Shown: positions 51,822 through 61,919 of the stretch, piece after piece
Layout: every line of letters starts with the position of its first letter
How positions within the stretch are numbered: position 1 is the first letter of the stretch
Assembly: GCA_963668245.2 (NCBI GenBank)
Contig: OY764195.2
Coordinates: forward strand, 1,426,001 to 1,490,000
Origin: Anoxybacterium sp963668245
Lineage (GTDB): Bacteria; Bacillota; Clostridia; Peptostreptococcales; Anaerovoracaceae
Length of the DNA stretch: 64,000 nucleotides
Direction of reading: 5' to 3'
Notes under the pieces: generated by a model
What the model was told of the DNA's origin: nothing
What the model saw: the letters and a program-made list of their open reading frames with translations, nothing else
Database searches by the model: none
Made by a program: the position numbers and the translations under genes

Positions 51822-54221
51822 ATGTTGGTGCCTATCGAGTGGTTAAAAGAATATACAGATATTACAGTAGATATAGATGAATTTTGTGAACGGATGATTA
51901 TGTCTGGTTCCAATATTGAAACCGTTGAACGCACAGGAGAAGAACTTGAAAATGTTGTAGTTGGAAAGATTATGCGAATTGAAAAGCATCCTGATGCAGA
52001 CAAACTTCTTGTGACGCAGATTGATATCGGTGAAGACGACCTGATTCAGATTGTAACAGGAGCAGATAATATTTTTGAAGGTGCGTATGTACCAGTTGTT
52101 CTTCACGGCGGCAAATTACCAGGCAACAAGGTGATTAAAAAAGGTAAGCTAAGAGGCATGGAATCAAATGGAATGCTTTGTTCTGGCAGTGAGCTTGGAA
52201 TGGAAGATAAAGTGATTCCTGTCGCTCAAAAAGATGGTATTTGGATTTTGGATCAGGAATATCCTCTTGGACAAGATATCGTAGCAGCCATGGGATTAAA
52301 GGATCAGATTGTCGATTTTGAAATCACTCCAAACAGACCTGATTGCCTTTCTATGATTGGAATGGGAAGAGAAGCGGCAGCTACATTTGGAGGAAAATTA
52401 TGCTATCCAGAGACTGCTTGCAATCAAGAAACCAAATCTGCAAGTGAATATATAAAGATACAGATTGAAAAACCAGAACTATGCAAACGATACGTTGCAA
52501 GAATTGTAACGGACGTTAAGATTGAACAATCCCCATGGTGGCTTCAGAAAAGATTGATATCCGCTGGCATGAGACCGATTAATAACATTGTTGATATAAC
52601 CAATTACGTTATGTTGGAATACGGACAACCGCTTCATGCATTTGATATTAGAGACTTAGCTGGAGGAACAATCATTGTAGACACAGCAACAGAAGGAGAA
52701 GCCTTTACAACTTTGGATGGAACAGAAAGAAAACTATCCTCCAGTATGCTTTTGATTAAGGATCAGGAACGAGGTGTTGCAGTAGCAGGTGTTATGGGGG
52801 GATTGAACTCAGAAATCAAAGACGACACCACCACAATTCTAATCGAATCAGCAAACTTTAGTGGTGATAGTGTAAGGTCTACCTCGAAGAAATTAGGATT
52901 ACGTACAGAAGCTTCAGCAAGATTTGAAAAGGGAATCGACTCAAATCTTTGCGAAGTCGCTGCAGATCGTGTATGTAAGTTAATAGAGCTATTAAATGCT
53001 GGAAATGTGGTTCAGGGCTCAGTGGATGTTTATCCGGGAAAAAGCTCTGCGACTCCTGTATTAGTAAGGCCAACAAGAGTCAATGGAATTTTAGGAATTG
53101 ACCTTTCTGATGAGGAAATGAGAAGCATATTTGAAAGCCTTGAAATGAAAGTCGAACTGAATGGCGGTGTGATGTTAGTAACGCCACCAACAATCAGACA
53201 AGATTTATTAGAAGAAATTGACTTCGTAGAAGAAGTTGCAAGAATATATGGTTATGACAAAATGCCAGTAACCTTGCCAAAGGGAAATGCAGAATCTTCA
53301 AAATCAAGAGAACGATCATTGAAAGATTTATCTCGTGATAAGATGACAGCTATGGGTGCAAATGAAATACAAACATATTCATTTGTTAGTCCAAAAGGTG
53401 TTGATTTTATAAGAATTGATGAAGATTCTTGGGAAAGAAATTTTGTGCGTTTACTCAATCCGTTAGGTGAAGAAAACAGTGTAATGAGAACCATTCTAAC
53501 TCCTAATATGTTAGAAGTATTGGGAAGAAACTACTCCCGGAATATTGTTAATGTACGCGCCTTCGAAATTGGAAACACGTTCTTTAAGAGTCTTGTTGAC
53601 GAAGAGAGTTTGCCAGAAGAACATGACTCAATGGTAGTTGGAATCTATGGAGAAGGAGAAAGCTTTTTTACATTGAAAGGGATGCTAGAGGAACTGTTTG
53701 CTGTTCTTGGCATTGATTCACTTTCGTATATTGCTGAAAGCGAATATGGTGTATACCATCCTGGCAGATGCGCTAGAATCCTTCGAGGAGATATTGAACT
53801 GGGAATTATGGGAGAGATTCATCCAGACGTGGCAGATAAGTATGGCATTGGTACCAAGTGCTATTGCTGTGAACTGGCCTTTGACCAAGTAATGGCTCAA
53901 GCAAATACAGAACGGTTCTACAAACCACTACCCAAATATCCGGCTATTGCAAGAGACATTGCTCTTCTTGTAAAAGAAGAAAGAACAGTGTCAGAAATTG
54001 AAACCATCATTAAGACAGAAGGCACAAAATTGCTTGAAAGCGTGTCCTTATTTGATGTATATCGCGGAAAGCAGGTTGCAGATGGACATAAAAGTCTTGC
54101 CTTCAACTTGAAATATAGAGCACTAGATCGAACCTTGACAGATGAAGAAGTGGTAAAGGTTCATCAAAAAGTGTTACAAGCTTTGAAAGAAAATTTAGAC
54201 GCTGTTTTGCGTGACATGTGA
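51822..54221 (+). CDS. pheT: Phenylalanine--tRNA ligase beta subunit
   Basis: 799 residues. N-terminal tRNA-binding OB domain (about 40-150, VVGKIMRIEKHPDADKL), B3/B4 editing domain (about 210-400), B5 domain, the catalytic-like core, and the C-terminal ferredoxin-fold anticodon-binding domain (FDX-ACB, about 708-799). ATG 51822 is preferred over ATG 51816 because AGGGGG (51807-51812) is then 9 nt away. Its partner is the preceding pheS. Confidence 0.96.
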   Translation: MLVPIEWLKEYTDITVDIDEFCERMIMSGSNIETVERTGEELENVVVGKIMRIEKHPDADKLLVTQIDIGEDDLIQIVTGADNIFEGAYVPVVLHGGKLPGNKVIKKGKLRGMESNGMLCSGSELGMEDKVIPVAQKDGIWILDQEYPLGQDIVAAMGLKDQIVDFEITPNRPDCLSMIGMGREAAATFGGKLCYPETACNQETKSASEYIKIQIEKPELCKRYVARIVTDVKIEQSPWWLQKRLISAGMRPINNIVDITNYVMLEYGQPLHAFDIRDLAGGTIIVDTATEGEAFTTLDGTERKLSSSMLLIKDQERGVAVAGVMGGLNSEIKDDTTTILIESANFSGDSVRSTSKKLGLRTEASARFEKGIDSNLCEVAADRVCKLIELLNAGNVVQGSVDVYPGKSSATPVLVRPTRVNGILGIDLSDEEMRSIFESLEMKVELNGGVMLVTPPTIRQDLLEEIDFVEEVARIYGYDKMPVTLPKGNAESSKSRERSLKDLSRDKMTAMGANEIQTYSFVSPKGVDFIRIDEDSWERNFVRLLNPLGEENSVMRTILTPNMLEVLGRNYSRNIVNVRAFEIGNTFFKSLVDEESLPEEHDSMVVGIYGEGESFFTLKGMLEELFAVLGIDSLSYIAESEYGVYHPGRCARILRGDIELGIMGEIHPDVADKYGIGTKCYCCELAFDQVMAQANTERFYKPLPKYPAIARDIALLVKEERTVSEIETIIKTEGTKLLESVSLFDVYRGKQVADGHKSLAFNLKYRALDRTLTDEEVVKVHQKVLQALKENLDAVLRDM

Positions 54222-54250
54222 TAAAGATTATTTTGAGAGGGGGAAAAAGC

Positions 54251-54871
54251 ATGGAGGATAGAAATCGAGTCACAGTTAAAATCTATGGACAGGAGTATAC
54301 GATTGCAGGTGACACCCCGCGAGAGCATATCATGAAGGTCGCAGATTATGTGAATGTAAAGATGCATGAAATTGCAAAAGCCCTTCCTTCGGGTTCCATA
54401 TCTTCTCTGGCAGTGTTAGCCGCGGTCAATGTGGCAGATGACTATTTCAGTACTGTAGAAAAAATCAGTGATATGCGTGGCAAATGCGAACAGCTTGAAA
54501 AAGATTCCCAGCATTATGTCCAGCTTTGGGATGAGGCAAAAAAGAGTTTTCTTCAATACAAAGAAGATGCACAAGCTAGCATTGAACAAAAAGAAGAACT
54601 GCAAAGACTGTTTAACGAGAAGACGGTGGACCTAGACCGTGTGACTACCTCCTATAGACAGTTAGAAGAAAAATATACAGCTCTCTTATCAAAAAACGAA
54701 GAACTTTCATCCAAATTAAAAGCACACTTAGATGATCAAGCTTCTGAATCAACTGCATTGCAGGAAATGGAGGCAAAGTGCAAAGATATGGAAAGTAGCT
54801 TTTTTGACCTTCAGATGGAAAACATCCGATTAAAGGGAGACATTGACCGATATAAGAAAATTGTAGAATAG
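54251..54871 (+). CDS. zapA: Cell division protein ZapA with long coiled coil
   Basis: 206 residues. The N-terminal ZapA head (VKIYGQEYTIAGDTPREHI, HEIAKALPSGSISSLAVLAAVNVADDY) stabilises FtsZ filaments. The remaining 130 residues are continuous coiled coil, longer than the 85-110 residues of typical ZapA but common in Clostridia. ATG 54251 follows GAGGGGG; the frame is open to 54218, inside pheT. It is upstream of mutS2 in the usual Firmicutes order. Confidence 0.88.
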   Translation: MEDRNRVTVKIYGQEYTIAGDTPREHIMKVADYVNVKMHEIAKALPSGSISSLAVLAAVNVADDYFSTVEKISDMRGKCEQLEKDSQHYVQLWDEAKKSFLQYKEDAQASIEQKEELQRLFNEKTVDLDRVTTSYRQLEEKYTALLSKNEELSSKLKAHLDDQASESTALQEMEAKCKDMESSFFDLQMENIRLKGDIDRYKKIVE

Positions 54872-54919
54872 TTCGAAGAAAATAAGTATGTATTTTATGC
54901 GGACGCTTAGGGAAAACAG

Positions 54920-57289
54920 ATGAACGATAAAGCTTATAGAGTTTTAGAATATGATAAAATACTAGATTTGTTGAAGGCAGAATCGGCTTCTTCTCTTACA
55001 AAAAAAAGAATTGAAGAGTTGAAGCCTGAGCTTGATGTGTTTACAATCAAAGAAATATTAGCGGAAACCACAGAAGCGGTTTCCGTTATTATGCGTAAAG
55101 GGACACTGCCTCTTGGAAGCTTTTATGACATTGCAAACTATGTACATTTAGCGGACAAAGGAAGTGTGTTAACGATGAAACAGCTTCTTGAAGTCCTCTA
55201 TAACCTTCAGGTTACAAGAAATGCAGTCGCTTTTTTAAAAAGTGATTTGCCTGAGCTGCCAATTATCAAGGGACTGGCAGATGTTTTAAGTGTTCAAAAA
55301 AGTTTAGAGTCAGATATAGACCGATGCATTTTATCTGAAGATGAAATGTCGGACCAAGCTAGTTCAGAATTGAAAAATATTCGGCGCAGTATCATTCGTC
55401 AAAATGAGTCTATTCGAGTGAAGATGAACCAAATTTTGAATTCTTCAGATAATCGTACCATTTTGCAGGATGCAATTGTGACCATGCGCCAAGGGCGGTA
55501 TGTAGTTCCTGTAAAGCTTGAACATAAAGGAAGATTTTCAGGAATTGTCCATGACCAGTCTTCTACTGGAGCAACCTTATTTATTGAACCTCAGGCCATT
55601 GTCAATTTGAACAACGAATTGCGGGAATTAGAGTTGGCAGAACGGGTTGAAATGGAAAGAATTCTTGCGGAGCTTTCTGCAGCAGTTGGAGATGCAAAAG
55701 ACGCACTACTCAATAACCAAAAAATTTTACTCCAGCTTGATTTTATCTTTGCAAAAGGAAAGCTGTCTGTTAAGATGAAGGGGCTTGAACCTGACATCAA
55801 TGAAGACGGGATTTTAAAAATAAAAGAAGGACGGCATCCCCTCATCCAAAGGGAGAAGGTGGTCCCTATCTCAGTAGCAATTGGTGGTAAGTATAAGACC
55901 CTTGTCATCACGGGACCAAATACTGGAGGAAAAACCGTAACCCTAAAAACAGTAGGGTTATTTGTGCTTATGTGTCAGACTGGACTTCATATTCCAGCTG
56001 GTGCAGGCACAGAAATGCCTGTGCTACAAAAAGTATTTGCAGACATTGGGGATGAACAAAGCATTGAACAGAGCTTGAGTACTTTTTCCTCTCATATGGC
56101 AAATATCGTCAATATTGTTGAAAATAGTGGAAAAGACACCTTGATTTTATTAGATGAGCTTGGTGCGGGAACAGACCCAACAGAGGGAGCGGCTCTGGCA
56201 ATTTCAATTTTAGAGCATCTTTATGATAAAGGTGCAAAGACGATTGCGACTACTCACTACAATGAATTGAAGAAATATGCCATTTCTACTAAAGGCGTGG
56301 AAAATGCATCTATGGAATTTGATGTTGAGACCTTGAGCCCAACTTATAGACTTACAATTGGAACACCTGGCAGGTCAAATGCTTTTGAAATTTCTCAAAA
56401 GTTAGGATTAAAACCGGTGATTATCAAGCATGCAAAAGGTATGCTTGAACACGGCGATATTCAGTTCGAAGAAGTGATTTCTACGATTGAGAAAGACAGA
56501 AAAGTAGCTGAAGAAGAAAGAGATGAAGCACTTGCCATCAATTTGGAAATGAAGCGACAGAAAGAATTGTTTGATGTAGAACGAAAGAAGATGGAACTTC
56601 AAAAAGAAAAAATTCTGAGTAAGGCAAAAGAAGAAGCCCGAGAAATGATACGAGAAGCGAAAGAATTGGCTGACCAAGTACAAAAACAACTAAAAGAATT
56701 GGAAAAAGAGGGATCCTCCAAAGAAAGAAATCGTAAATATGAGGAGATTCGTAAAAATATAAGAGAAACATCCAAACAGTATACAGAAAAAATTGTTCAG
56801 GAAAATAATCCAGATCCGATACGTGTTGATCAGCTGAAAATTGGCGATGGAGTTAGGGTGTTGAGTTTGGATCAAAAAGGAAATGTACTTACATTGCCCG
56901 ATGATAAAAATGAATTGCAAGTCCAAGTGGGGCTATTAAAAATCAATGTTAAACTATCCAATCTTGTATTATTACAGGATAATAAAAAGAAAAAAGATAA
57001 CAAAACATCACGGTACGGCACCTTGTATCGTAGCAAGGTGCAAAATATTGCACCAACCATCAATGTGAGGGGAAGTCTTTTAGATGATGCAGTGATGGAT
57101 GTGGAAAAATATCTGGACGATGCATACATCGCAGGATTGAAAAGTGTGACGATAATACATGGAAGAGGGGAAGGAATTCTGCGAGAGGGAATTCAACAGA
57201 TGCTCAAGTACCACAAGCATGTAGGCCAATTTCGAAAGGGAGGCTATCATGAGGGTGGAGATGGTGTTACCGTAGTAGAATTGAAATAG
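54920..57289 (+). CDS. mutS2: Endonuclease MutS2
   Basis: 789 residues. MutS-like helical and ATPase region with Walker A GPNTGGKTVTLKT and Walker B LILLDELGAGTDPTEG; a coiled-coil/KOW-like part; and a C-terminal Smr domain (about 710-789, with IIHGRGEG). MutS2 lacks mismatch recognition; it is linked to suppression of recombination and to rescue of collided ribosomes. The Smr block begins INVRG, where many homologues have LDLRG. TAGGGA is a moderate ribosome binding site. Confidence 0.94.
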   Translation: MNDKAYRVLEYDKILDLLKAESASSLTKKRIEELKPELDVFTIKEILAETTEAVSVIMRKGTLPLGSFYDIANYVHLADKGSVLTMKQLLEVLYNLQVTRNAVAFLKSDLPELPIIKGLADVLSVQKSLESDIDRCILSEDEMSDQASSELKNIRRSIIRQNESIRVKMNQILNSSDNRTILQDAIVTMRQGRYVVPVKLEHKGRFSGIVHDQSSTGATLFIEPQAIVNLNNELRELELAERVEMERILAELSAAVGDAKDALLNNQKILLQLDFIFAKGKLSVKMKGLEPDINEDGILKIKEGRHPLIQREKVVPISVAIGGKYKTLVITGPNTGGKTVTLKTVGLFVLMCQTGLHIPAGAGTEMPVLQKVFADIGDEQSIEQSLSTFSSHMANIVNIVENSGKDTLILLDELGAGTDPTEGAALAISILEHLYDKGAKTIATTHYNELKKYAISTKGVENASMEFDVETLSPTYRLTIGTPGRSNAFEISQKLGLKPVIIKHAKGMLEHGDIQFEEVISTIEKDRKVAEEERDEALAINLEMKRQKELFDVERKKMELQKEKILSKAKEEAREMIREAKELADQVQKQLKELEKEGSSKERNRKYEEIRKNIRETSKQYTEKIVQENNPDPIRVDQLKIGDGVRVLSLDQKGNVLTLPDDKNELQVQVGLLKINVKLSNLVLLQDNKKKKDNKTSRYGTLYRSKVQNIAPTINVRGSLLDDAVMDVEKYLDDAYIAGLKSVTIIHGRGEGILREGIQQMLKYHKHVGQFRKGGYHEGGDGVTVVELK

Positions 57290-57299
57290 GAGGGATCTC

Positions 57300-57746
57300 A
57301 TGTATCTGGTTAGTGCATGCTTAGTAGGAGTCAACTGCAAATATAGCGGTGGGAATAATGAAACCTTATGGATAAAAGAGTGGTTAAAGGATAAGAATTG
57401 CATGCTGGTATGCCCAGAACAGAAGGGAAATCTTCCCACACCTAGACCGCCGGCGGAATGGAAGGATGGAAAAGTAATCGATAAAGAGGGAAACGATGTA
57501 ACGAAAAGCTTTATGCTTGGTTCAAAGCTGACTTTTGAGGAAGCCCTGAATAAAGCAAAAGAAAGCGGAGAACATATTGAGCTTGCAATTTTAAAAGCCA
57601 ATAGTCCTTCTTGTGGCTCAGGAACAATTTATGATGGGACGTTCACGGGAACTCAAATAACAGGAGATGGTATCTTTGCCTCCATGTTGAAACGAGAAGG
57701 AATTCCTGTGGTGTCAGAATTACAGGAGACCGAGGTGTGTCGGTGA
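57300..57746 (+). CDS. DUF523 family protein
   Basis: 148 residues. The N-terminal YLVSACLVGVNCKYSGG, the central PEQKGNLPTPRPPAE and the cysteine motif ANSPSCGSG are those of DUF523 (YbbK-like), a cysteine-rich family that may bind metal or an iron-sulfur cluster. Biochemical role not known. AGGAGG precedes the ATG. It lies 10 bp after mutS2 and 31 bp before argS. Confidence 0.85.
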   Translation: MYLVSACLVGVNCKYSGGNNETLWIKEWLKDKNCMLVCPEQKGNLPTPRPPAEWKDGKVIDKEGNDVTKSFMLGSKLTFEEALNKAKESGEHIELAILKANSPSCGSGTIYDGTFTGTQITGDGIFASMLKREGIPVVSELQETEVCR

Positions 57747-57777
57747 TAATATATATCAACAGATGGAGGATTGATTC

Positions 57778-59496
57778 ATGATAAATATCAAAGAAAAAAT
57801 AGCAGAAATACTGGTAGAGGCCATGGAAGGCCTTACTGTGGAAGAAATCAAAGATATGATAGAAATGCCAGGAGACAGCAAAATGGGCGATTATGCTTTT
57901 CCTTGCTTTAAGCTAGCAAAAACGATGAGAAAAGCACCGCCGATGATTGCCCAGAGCATCGCTGAAAAATTGCAGGGCAATGAGCTCTTCAATAAAGTAG
58001 AAAATGTAAATGCATATGTAAATATGTTTCTTTCCAGAGCCTTTTTCGTCAGGGAATTGACTCAAAGCGTTGCAACAGAAAAAGAAATGTACGGAAGCAG
58101 TGATATTGGAAAAGGAAGAAAGATTATTGTTGAATTCTCTTCTCCAAACATAGCAAAACCATTTCATATTGGACATATTAGAAGTACTGTAATTGGTAAC
58201 TCAATCTATAAAATTTATGATTTTCTAGGTTATGATACTGTAAGAATCAATCACTTAGGTGACTATGGAACTCAGTTCGGCAAGATGATTGTAGCCTATC
58301 GAAAATGGGGAAATGAAGAAGATGTTACAAAGGAACCAATCAAAACGTTGCTTGGTTATTACGTGAAATTCCATGAAGAAGCAGAACAAAATCCATCACT
58401 CGAAGATGAAGCGCGAGATGTGTTTTCAAAGCTTGAGAACGGAGCAGCAGAAGAGGTAAGATTGTGGCAATGGTTTAGAGATGAAAGCTTGAAAGAGTTT
58501 AATCGCGTTTACCAAATGCTAGGCATTGAGTTTGATTCTTTTGCAGGAGAAAGCTTCTATTCCGATAAAATGGAACGCATCTTAAATATGCTGAAGGATG
58601 CAAGCCTGCTGAAAGAATCTGAAGGAGCTCAAATTGTTGATTTGGAAGAATACAACATGTCGCCTGCTTTGATTACAAAAAAAGACGGATCGTCTTTATA
58701 CATCACAAGAGATATTGCAGCAGCAGTATATAGAAAAGAGCATTATAACTTTGAAAAGAATCTTTATATTGTGGCTTCACAGCAAAACCTGCATTTTCAG
58801 CAGTGGTTTAAAATCATCGATCTTTTGGGACTTGATTGGGCAAAAGATTGTGTGCATATTCCGTTTGGTCTTGTTAGCTTAGAAGAAGGGACCATGTCAA
58901 CCCGTCATGGCAGGGTCGTATTTTTAGAAGAAGTATTAAATAGAGCGGTGAACCAAACAAAGGAAATTATACTAGAGAAAAATGTCAACACAGATAATCT
59001 GGATGTAACAGCTAAGCAGGTGGGAATCGGCGCTGTTATCTTCCAAGAACTTTCAAATAGTAGAATTAAAGATTATGTGTTTTCTTGGGATAAAGTGTTG
59101 AATTTTGAGGGAGAAACAGGCCCATACGTTCAATACACCCATGCGCGCGCAGCAAGTGTGCTCAGAAATGGAGGAGATAGTACTATAAAAGCCATATCTT
59201 CGCCAGAAGCGATGGATATGAGTTACCTGACAGGTGATAGTGCATATGATCTGGCAAAACTGGTATACCGTTTCCCTGATGTGGTAATGGATGCCGGAGA
59301 GAAATATGAACCTTCTGTCGTAACAAGACACATTGTGGATATTGCACAGAGTTTTAACAAGTTTTATCATGATGAACACATTCTTGTGGAAAATGAAGAA
59401 GAAAAAAGGGCGAAGCTCCTTCTTGTATTTGCAGCAAAACAAACCATTCAAAATGGCTTGAAGCTGCTTGGAATGGAAGCGCCGGAAAGGATGTAG
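57778..59496 (+). CDS. argS: Arginine--tRNA ligase
   Basis: 572 residues. N-terminal Add1 domain (NIKEKIAEILVEAM), the class I HIGH site as PFHIGHIRSTVIGN, the NHLGDYGTQFGKM block, MSTRHGR as the second signature region in place of KMSKS, and the C-terminal DALR anticodon domain. The HIGH histidines and the Add1 domain are clear. TGGAGG precedes the ATG. The downstream radical SAM gene begins 4 bp after its stop. Confidence 0.96.
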   Translation: MINIKEKIAEILVEAMEGLTVEEIKDMIEMPGDSKMGDYAFPCFKLAKTMRKAPPMIAQSIAEKLQGNELFNKVENVNAYVNMFLSRAFFVRELTQSVATEKEMYGSSDIGKGRKIIVEFSSPNIAKPFHIGHIRSTVIGNSIYKIYDFLGYDTVRINHLGDYGTQFGKMIVAYRKWGNEEDVTKEPIKTLLGYYVKFHEEAEQNPSLEDEARDVFSKLENGAAEEVRLWQWFRDESLKEFNRVYQMLGIEFDSFAGESFYSDKMERILNMLKDASLLKESEGAQIVDLEEYNMSPALITKKDGSSLYITRDIAAAVYRKEHYNFEKNLYIVASQQNLHFQQWFKIIDLLGLDWAKDCVHIPFGLVSLEEGTMSTRHGRVVFLEEVLNRAVNQTKEIILEKNVNTDNLDVTAKQVGIGAVIFQELSNSRIKDYVFSWDKVLNFEGETGPYVQYTHARAASVLRNGGDSTIKAISSPEAMDMSYLTGDSAYDLAKLVYRFPDVVMDAGEKYEPSVVTRHIVDIAQSFNKFYHDEHILVENEEEKRAKLLLVFAAKQTIQNGLKLLGMEAPERM

Positions 59497-59500
59497 CAAT

Positions 59501-60373
59501 ATGAGATATGAAGGTAGTGTTTATAGACCGCCCAGTGAGGCATATAGCCTCATTGTTCAGGTTACAATAGGATGTGCACACAATAAGTGTACTTTCTGCA
59601 GTATGTTTAAAGACAAGAGATTTCGAGTCAGAAAAATCAATGAGGTTCTTGAAGATTTGGATTCGGCTAGGCAGTATTACAAGAGAGTGAACCGAATTTT
59701 CCTTGCAGATGGAGATGCCCTTGTACTTCAAAACAAAGATTTGCTTGTGATTTTAGACTACATAAAAAAGCTTTTTCCAGAATGTGAGCGTGTTGGAATC
59801 TATGGTTCTCCACAAGACGTACTGAGAAAATCCCATGAGGAGCTAATTGAGCTAAAGGAGCAAGGAATCGGTATTGTTTATATTGGAGCAGAATCTGGTA
59901 GTGATAAAGTGTTAAAAGAAATTCAAAAGGGTGCAACGCGTGCAGAAATCATCGAAGCAGTACAGAAGATTGAAGCAGCTGGGATTCCCTCTTCTGTGAC
60001 CTTTATTTCAGGTCTTGCGGGAAAAGATGGATGGGAAGATCATGCAATAGAATCAGGGACAATGATTAGCGAAATGGAGCCATCTTTCGTTGGACTATTA
60101 ACATTGATTACAGAACCTGGAGCAGAGATGCACCAGGACATAGAAGAAGGACGCTTCAAGACATTGTCTCCAATAGAGGTGCTGTCTGAGACGGAACTGA
60201 TGCTGAAAAATATTAATGTCACAAAAAACTGTGTTTTTAGAAGCAATCATGCATCCAATTATGTTTCCTTAAAAGGGGATTTACCTACGGATAAAAATCG
60301 GATGCTTGATCAGCTGCGTGTGGCGATGGAGAATAAAGATATGCTGAAGGATGATCGATTCCGAATGCTATAA
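59501..60373 (+). CDS. Radical SAM protein, function unknown
   Basis: 290 residues. The [4Fe-4S]-SAM cysteine motif is CAHNKCTFC near residue 26 (Cx4Cx2C, slightly different from the canonical Cx3Cx2C), followed by the FLADGDALVL and GIVYIGAESGSDKVL strands of the TIM-like barrel. It belongs to the Elp3/MiaB/NifB-related radical SAM group. ATG 59501 is used because AAAGGA is 9 nt upstream; the open frame extends to 59468 inside argS. It precedes a cobalamin-dependent radical SAM protein. Confidence 0.85.
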   Translation: MRYEGSVYRPPSEAYSLIVQVTIGCAHNKCTFCSMFKDKRFRVRKINEVLEDLDSARQYYKRVNRIFLADGDALVLQNKDLLVILDYIKKLFPECERVGIYGSPQDVLRKSHEELIELKEQGIGIVYIGAESGSDKVLKEIQKGATRAEIIEAVQKIEAAGIPSSVTFISGLAGKDGWEDHAIESGTMISEMEPSFVGLLTLITEPGAEMHQDIEEGRFKTLSPIEVLSETELMLKNINVTKNCVFRSNHASNYVSLKGDLPTDKNRMLDQLRVAMENKDMLKDDRFRML

Positions 60374-60396
60374 AATATAAAGGTTCGGGGATAAGT

Positions 60397-61911
60397 ATGA
60401 AAATATTATTAACCACGTTGAATTCCAAATATGTACATTCCAATTTGGCACTCAAATATCTTTATGCAAGTGCTGAGGATTACAAGAGGTCAATTGATAT
60501 TATGGAGTTTACCATCAACAACGAAGATGATTATGTATTTACAGAGTTGCTTCGAAAACAGTATGATGTGATATGCTTTTCTTGTTATATTTGGAATGTG
60601 GAAAAAACCCTGTATCTTTCGGAAAATTTAAAAAAAGCCCAACCAGATTTAAAGATTCTGCTGGGGGGACCAGAGGTTAGTTTTGAAATTGTTCCTTTCA
60701 TGAGCCGTTATAAGTTTATTGATTTTTTAATATCGGGAGAAGGAGAGACTGCTTTTTCGGAATGGGCTTCAGAATTATTGTCGGGTACTTTTGCGTTTCA
60801 CAAAATTAAAGGATTGACCTACCGGCAAGACGGAAAGATTTTTGTGAACCCTCCAGCACCACTTCTTAATTTTGAATCGGTGCCATTTCCTTATCGAAGT
60901 TTGGTGAGTGAAGATGACAAGATTATGTATTACGAGTCATCGAGAGGATGTCCATTTCGATGCAGCTATTGCTTGTCTTCGGTTGAGAAAAAAGTTCGCA
61001 CCCTCTCTATGGAGAGAGTGAAGTCGGATTTGAGCTATTTTATTTATAAAAAAGTAAAGCAGGTTAAGTTTATCGACAGGACATTTAACTGGGATGTAAA
61101 ACGAAGTAATGAAATCATTAAATACTTGATGGATACAGATAATGGGATTACAAACTTTCATTTTGAGCTTTGTGGGGATTTGATTAACGAAGATATGATT
61201 GACCTTGTAAAGTGTGCAAGAAATGGGTTGTTCCAATTTGAAATTGGGGTTCAGTCAACCAATGAAAAGGCATTGGCTGCCTGTCAGAGGAGTTGTAATT
61301 TTGAAAAACTAGTCAACAATGTGTTATATCTTCAATCATTTGGCAATATACATCTTCATTTAGATTTGATTGCGGGGCTTCCCTATGAGGACTACGACTC
61401 TTTTCGCAACTCCTTCAATGATGTATATTCAATGGATTGCGGACATCTTCAATTGGGGTTTTTAAAACTTTTAAAAGGATCTCCTATCAGGGAACAAGCA
61501 GACGAACATGACTATATATATCGAGAGAAAGCACCATATGAAGTGATTTCAAACCGCTACATTTCTGCTCAGGGTTTTGTTAGACTGAAAAAAATAGAGA
61601 AGCTTCTTGATTTATATTACAATCGAGGTGGTTTTGCCAAAGCATTGGAATTTTCCATACAAGCCATGGCAGATAGTCCGTTTGATTTTTATGAAGAATT
61701 GGCCGATTATTTCTATTTAAAAGGTTTTCAACACAAGTCACATAAAAAAGAGGACTTATATCGTATATTTTATTTATATGCAGGTTGGAAAGAACGATTT
61801 ATACCGGATGTTAAAGAAACTGTCCGGGAACTACTCATTCTGGACATGAAAGATACCCTAAATTCAGATGCAATTAAAAAATTCGAGAGAAAGGGATGGG
61901 AAATCCTGTAG
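60397..61911 (+). CDS. B12-binding radical SAM protein with DUF4080 domain
   Basis: 504 residues. N-terminal cobalamin-binding domain (about residues 1-150, KILLTTLNSKYVHSNLALKY, LGGPEVSFE), a radical SAM core with CPFRCSYCLSS near residue 190 (Cx3Cx2C), and a C-terminal DUF4080-like region rich in aromatic residues. This architecture covers methyltransferases and cyclases, many of unknown substrate. Cobalamin use fits the tetrapyrrole operon elsewhere in the window. Its stop codon lies just upstream of the TPR gene. Confidence 0.87.
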   Translation: MKILLTTLNSKYVHSNLALKYLYASAEDYKRSIDIMEFTINNEDDYVFTELLRKQYDVICFSCYIWNVEKTLYLSENLKKAQPDLKILLGGPEVSFEIVPFMSRYKFIDFLISGEGETAFSEWASELLSGTFAFHKIKGLTYRQDGKIFVNPPAPLLNFESVPFPYRSLVSEDDKIMYYESSRGCPFRCSYCLSSVEKKVRTLSMERVKSDLSYFIYKKVKQVKFIDRTFNWDVKRSNEIIKYLMDTDNGITNFHFELCGDLINEDMIDLVKCARNGLFQFEIGVQSTNEKALAACQRSCNFEKLVNNVLYLQSFGNIHLHLDLIAGLPYEDYDSFRNSFNDVYSMDCGHLQLGFLKLLKGSPIREQADEHDYIYREKAPYEVISNRYISAQGFVRLKKIEKLLDLYYNRGGFAKALEFSIQAMADSPFDFYEELADYFYLKGFQHKSHKKEDLYRIFYLYAGWKERFIPDVKETVRELLILDMKDTLNSDAIKKFERKGWEIL

Positions 61912-61919
61912 GTGAAAAG

